Source: Bryum argenteum
Lineage: Eukaryota > Streptophyta > Bryopsida > Bryales > Bryaceae
Assembly (NCBI GenBank): GCA_037043015.1
Contig: CM073326.1
Coordinates: 1,922,001 to 1,986,000 of the forward strand
Direction: 5' to 3'
DNA: 64,000 nucleotides
The notes under the pieces are model-generated. The model did no database searches. It was not told the origin of the DNA and saw only the letters and a program-made list of their open reading frames with translations. The first letter of the stretch is position 1. Each line of letters opens with the position of its first letter. The translations under genes and the position numbers were made by a program. This document shows, piece by piece, positions 58,400 to 64,000 of this stretch.

Positions 58400-59194
58400 C
58401 TAGTCCTCTTGTTTTCTAGTCTACCGGTTTTCAATCCAACAGCTAGAATTCAACGTCAATGTTGGTACCCTCCAATCTTTGTAATTCTACACGCCATTGC
58501 TAAAATACACGCCCTACATGTTTGAAAGTTGGGCTGAAATTCACCGTTTTGGCACTTCGCCGTTGATGCCGGAGGAGTGACCTGCAACCTTCGGATGCTT
58601 GTACTGCTCACATCCACTCTTCTTTACACAACGTATCTGTTCCGTCTTTTCCGCTTCAATGAAATTGCAGGACCTTGGTGTAACTGCAGAACCAGTCAGC
58701 GCGATGCTCACGTAAATTCGTGCTTACGTGAATTCGTGCTCACGTTCATTCGTGTATTCGAGCTTGTATTCGTGCATTACGCCAAGTACTTACGTACAAC
58801 AAGCATCCGTTATGTAGTATCATGAAGTAAAGTCGCTGTGATTTTGGAAATTATAAAACAATTGGCTTCTACATGTGTACCATTTTCAACATCCTAAAAA
58901 ACTGGGATACCAACACTCCCAGGTTTTCACATCCGTATCATACACCTGAACATGCGTGATGATCAAGTGTGCAGCAGTGTTCATGCACCTAATTTTATTC
59001 TGTACTGCACACTAGTTGGAATATGATATGGACAGATTTAGAGTATACCTCAGTTCTCTGGAGACCAAAAAAATAAAAAAGTAAACATTTGAATTAATTT
59101 GTGAATAAGGTCCCCGAGTGAGCTCTTTACATGGTGCTCTGTAAAAACTACCTCCTGTCCCGGTTCCCTACTTGATGGCCCCTTTGCTTTTGTT
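58400..59194. other. 3' flank of the small MGC protein gene
   Basis: 3' UTR then spacer. 58700-58785 repeats words such as acgtgaattcgtgct. No gene recognised. Confidence 0.4.
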
Positions 59195-59650
59195 TCAAAG
59201 CATGTCCTTCATTCTCCTCTTTTTGGTTTCCTCCTGCTTTTTAAGATTTGTAGCATGTCCTCCAATCCCTTGTTCCTAGTTCCTCATCCGCTATTCTAGT
59301 CCCCATTCTCCATATTCTTGTCGATGGTTCAAACTCCCGGTCCTTGTTTCCAACTTTTTCCAGTTCCCAATTCCCGGTTCCCCGTCTCCAAATCCCCTTC
59401 TTGGTTTCCATCATTTGTTCCATGTTTTCAATGTTTATTCCTTGTTCCTATCCTGCGGTTGTGGTTCCTAGTTCCACTCCATTGTTCCCTTGATCTCTAG
59501 CTCACTCCTTTGCTCCCATTTTCATGTTCCCTTTTCCTTATCTCTTTTACTCATTATATTATTGAGATCTATAAAACTCTTAATAACAATTAAATACCAC
59601 TTACAGAACTCTTCAAAATCTTTAAAAATCTTCATGCCATGTATACATGG
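59195..59650 (+). repeat. Interspersed repeat family C, copy 2
   Basis: Same landmarks as copy 1 (6715-7150): aagatttgtagcatgtcctc, long pyrimidine word region, ctcccattttcatgttccc, and the tail ending ccatgtatacatgg. Confidence 0.7.
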
Positions 59651-60036
59651 TGATATGTAGAGAGATATGAAGAGAGATATCCAATGTCATTAAACTCAGC
59701 GAACCGTTCAATCATCCGAAAGTATCGTCATGTCAAATAAAGGAAATATTGGAGTGTTGGACTGAAGCAAACTTTTATGCAGTGCGAAGAGAAGACATTC
59801 TTGTCAATTTACAAATTCGGACACAGGAACATGTTACAAAGGTTCGCCACATGAGGCTACTACTTATTTGTCAAACAATGAAGATAAATACACACGCATG
59901 TAGCCATATAAAAATAGGCGACTTTGAGTCATTTACTGCATGACCAACTGAAAATCACCCGATCCAACCCTTGGCAGAAAACTATCTTGATCACACCTTC
60001 ACTCAGGTGAGCAGAAAGTGGCAGATGAAGTGATCC
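59651..60036. other. 3' flank of the Miro gene
   Basis: No gene recognised; likely 3' UTR close to 60036. Confidence 0.4.
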
Positions 60037-63999
<3,963 letters not shown>

Positions 64000-64000
64000 G

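Overview
The window is nuclear DNA from a land plant. It has spliced genes with short GT-AG introns (about 50-350 bp) and plant-type products: chloroplast calcium-sensing receptor CAS, plastid riboflavin synthase, a D14/KAI2/DLK2-type hydrolase, F-box/kelch proteins and a plant-like Miro GTPase. Telo-box motifs lie in housekeeping genes, and the gaps are full of small plant-type DNA transposons. The species cannot be fixed from the sequence; compact introns and repeat-filled gaps would suit a non-seed plant (lycophyte, moss or fern), which is an inference.

Layout: 1-3131 is the 3' part of a decayed Ty3/gypsy chromovirus ending in a recognisable LTR, with a separate 267-bp solo LTR inserted in its integrase region. 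4303-5243 is a Harbinger-like MITE with a second MITE inside it. A tRNA-Pro-like gene lies at 5423. 5.5-9.8 kb is repeats. 9.8-17 kb is a gene island: F-box/kelch (KMD-like), tRNA-Cys, ATP12 assembly factor, riboflavin synthase and a second F-box protein. 17-27 kb is repeat-rich, with TTAA-bounded elements, a Stowaway MITE and two head-to-head Harbinger-like MITEs. The D14/KAI2/DLK2-like gene (27.3 kb) and the ribosome-biogenesis gene RLP24 (30.7-31.7 kb) follow. 32-38 kb holds a stray copy of a glycosidase tail, an unidentified spliced locus and two LEA2-like pieces in opposite orientation. 38.6-41.8 kb is a secreted GH31 alpha-glucosidase/xylosidase. 46.4-51.1 kb has two tandem MDR-superfamily genes: sorbitol dehydrogenase and an RTN4IP1-like reductase. 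51.5-54.3 kb is again TTAA-bounded repeats. 55.1-64 kb carries CAS, a small MGC-type acylation-candidate protein, and the 3' two thirds of a Miro gene running off the right edge.

Most genes are unlinked housekeeping functions. Several serve organelles: ATP12 (F1 assembly), riboflavin synthase (flavin supply), RTN4IP1-like (mitochondrial redox), CAS (thylakoid) and Miro (mitochondrial outer membrane). There is no operon-like logic. ATP12/riboflavin synthase and CAS/small protein are divergent pairs that may share promoters.

I found no clearly new multi-gene system. The most unusual items are the MITE families that repeatedly abut and share one target site, the 111-residue Cys-rich MGC protein, the altered nucleophile elbow of the DLK2/KAI2-like hydrolase, the split LEA2-like locus, and an unidentified spliced locus at 34-35.4 kb.
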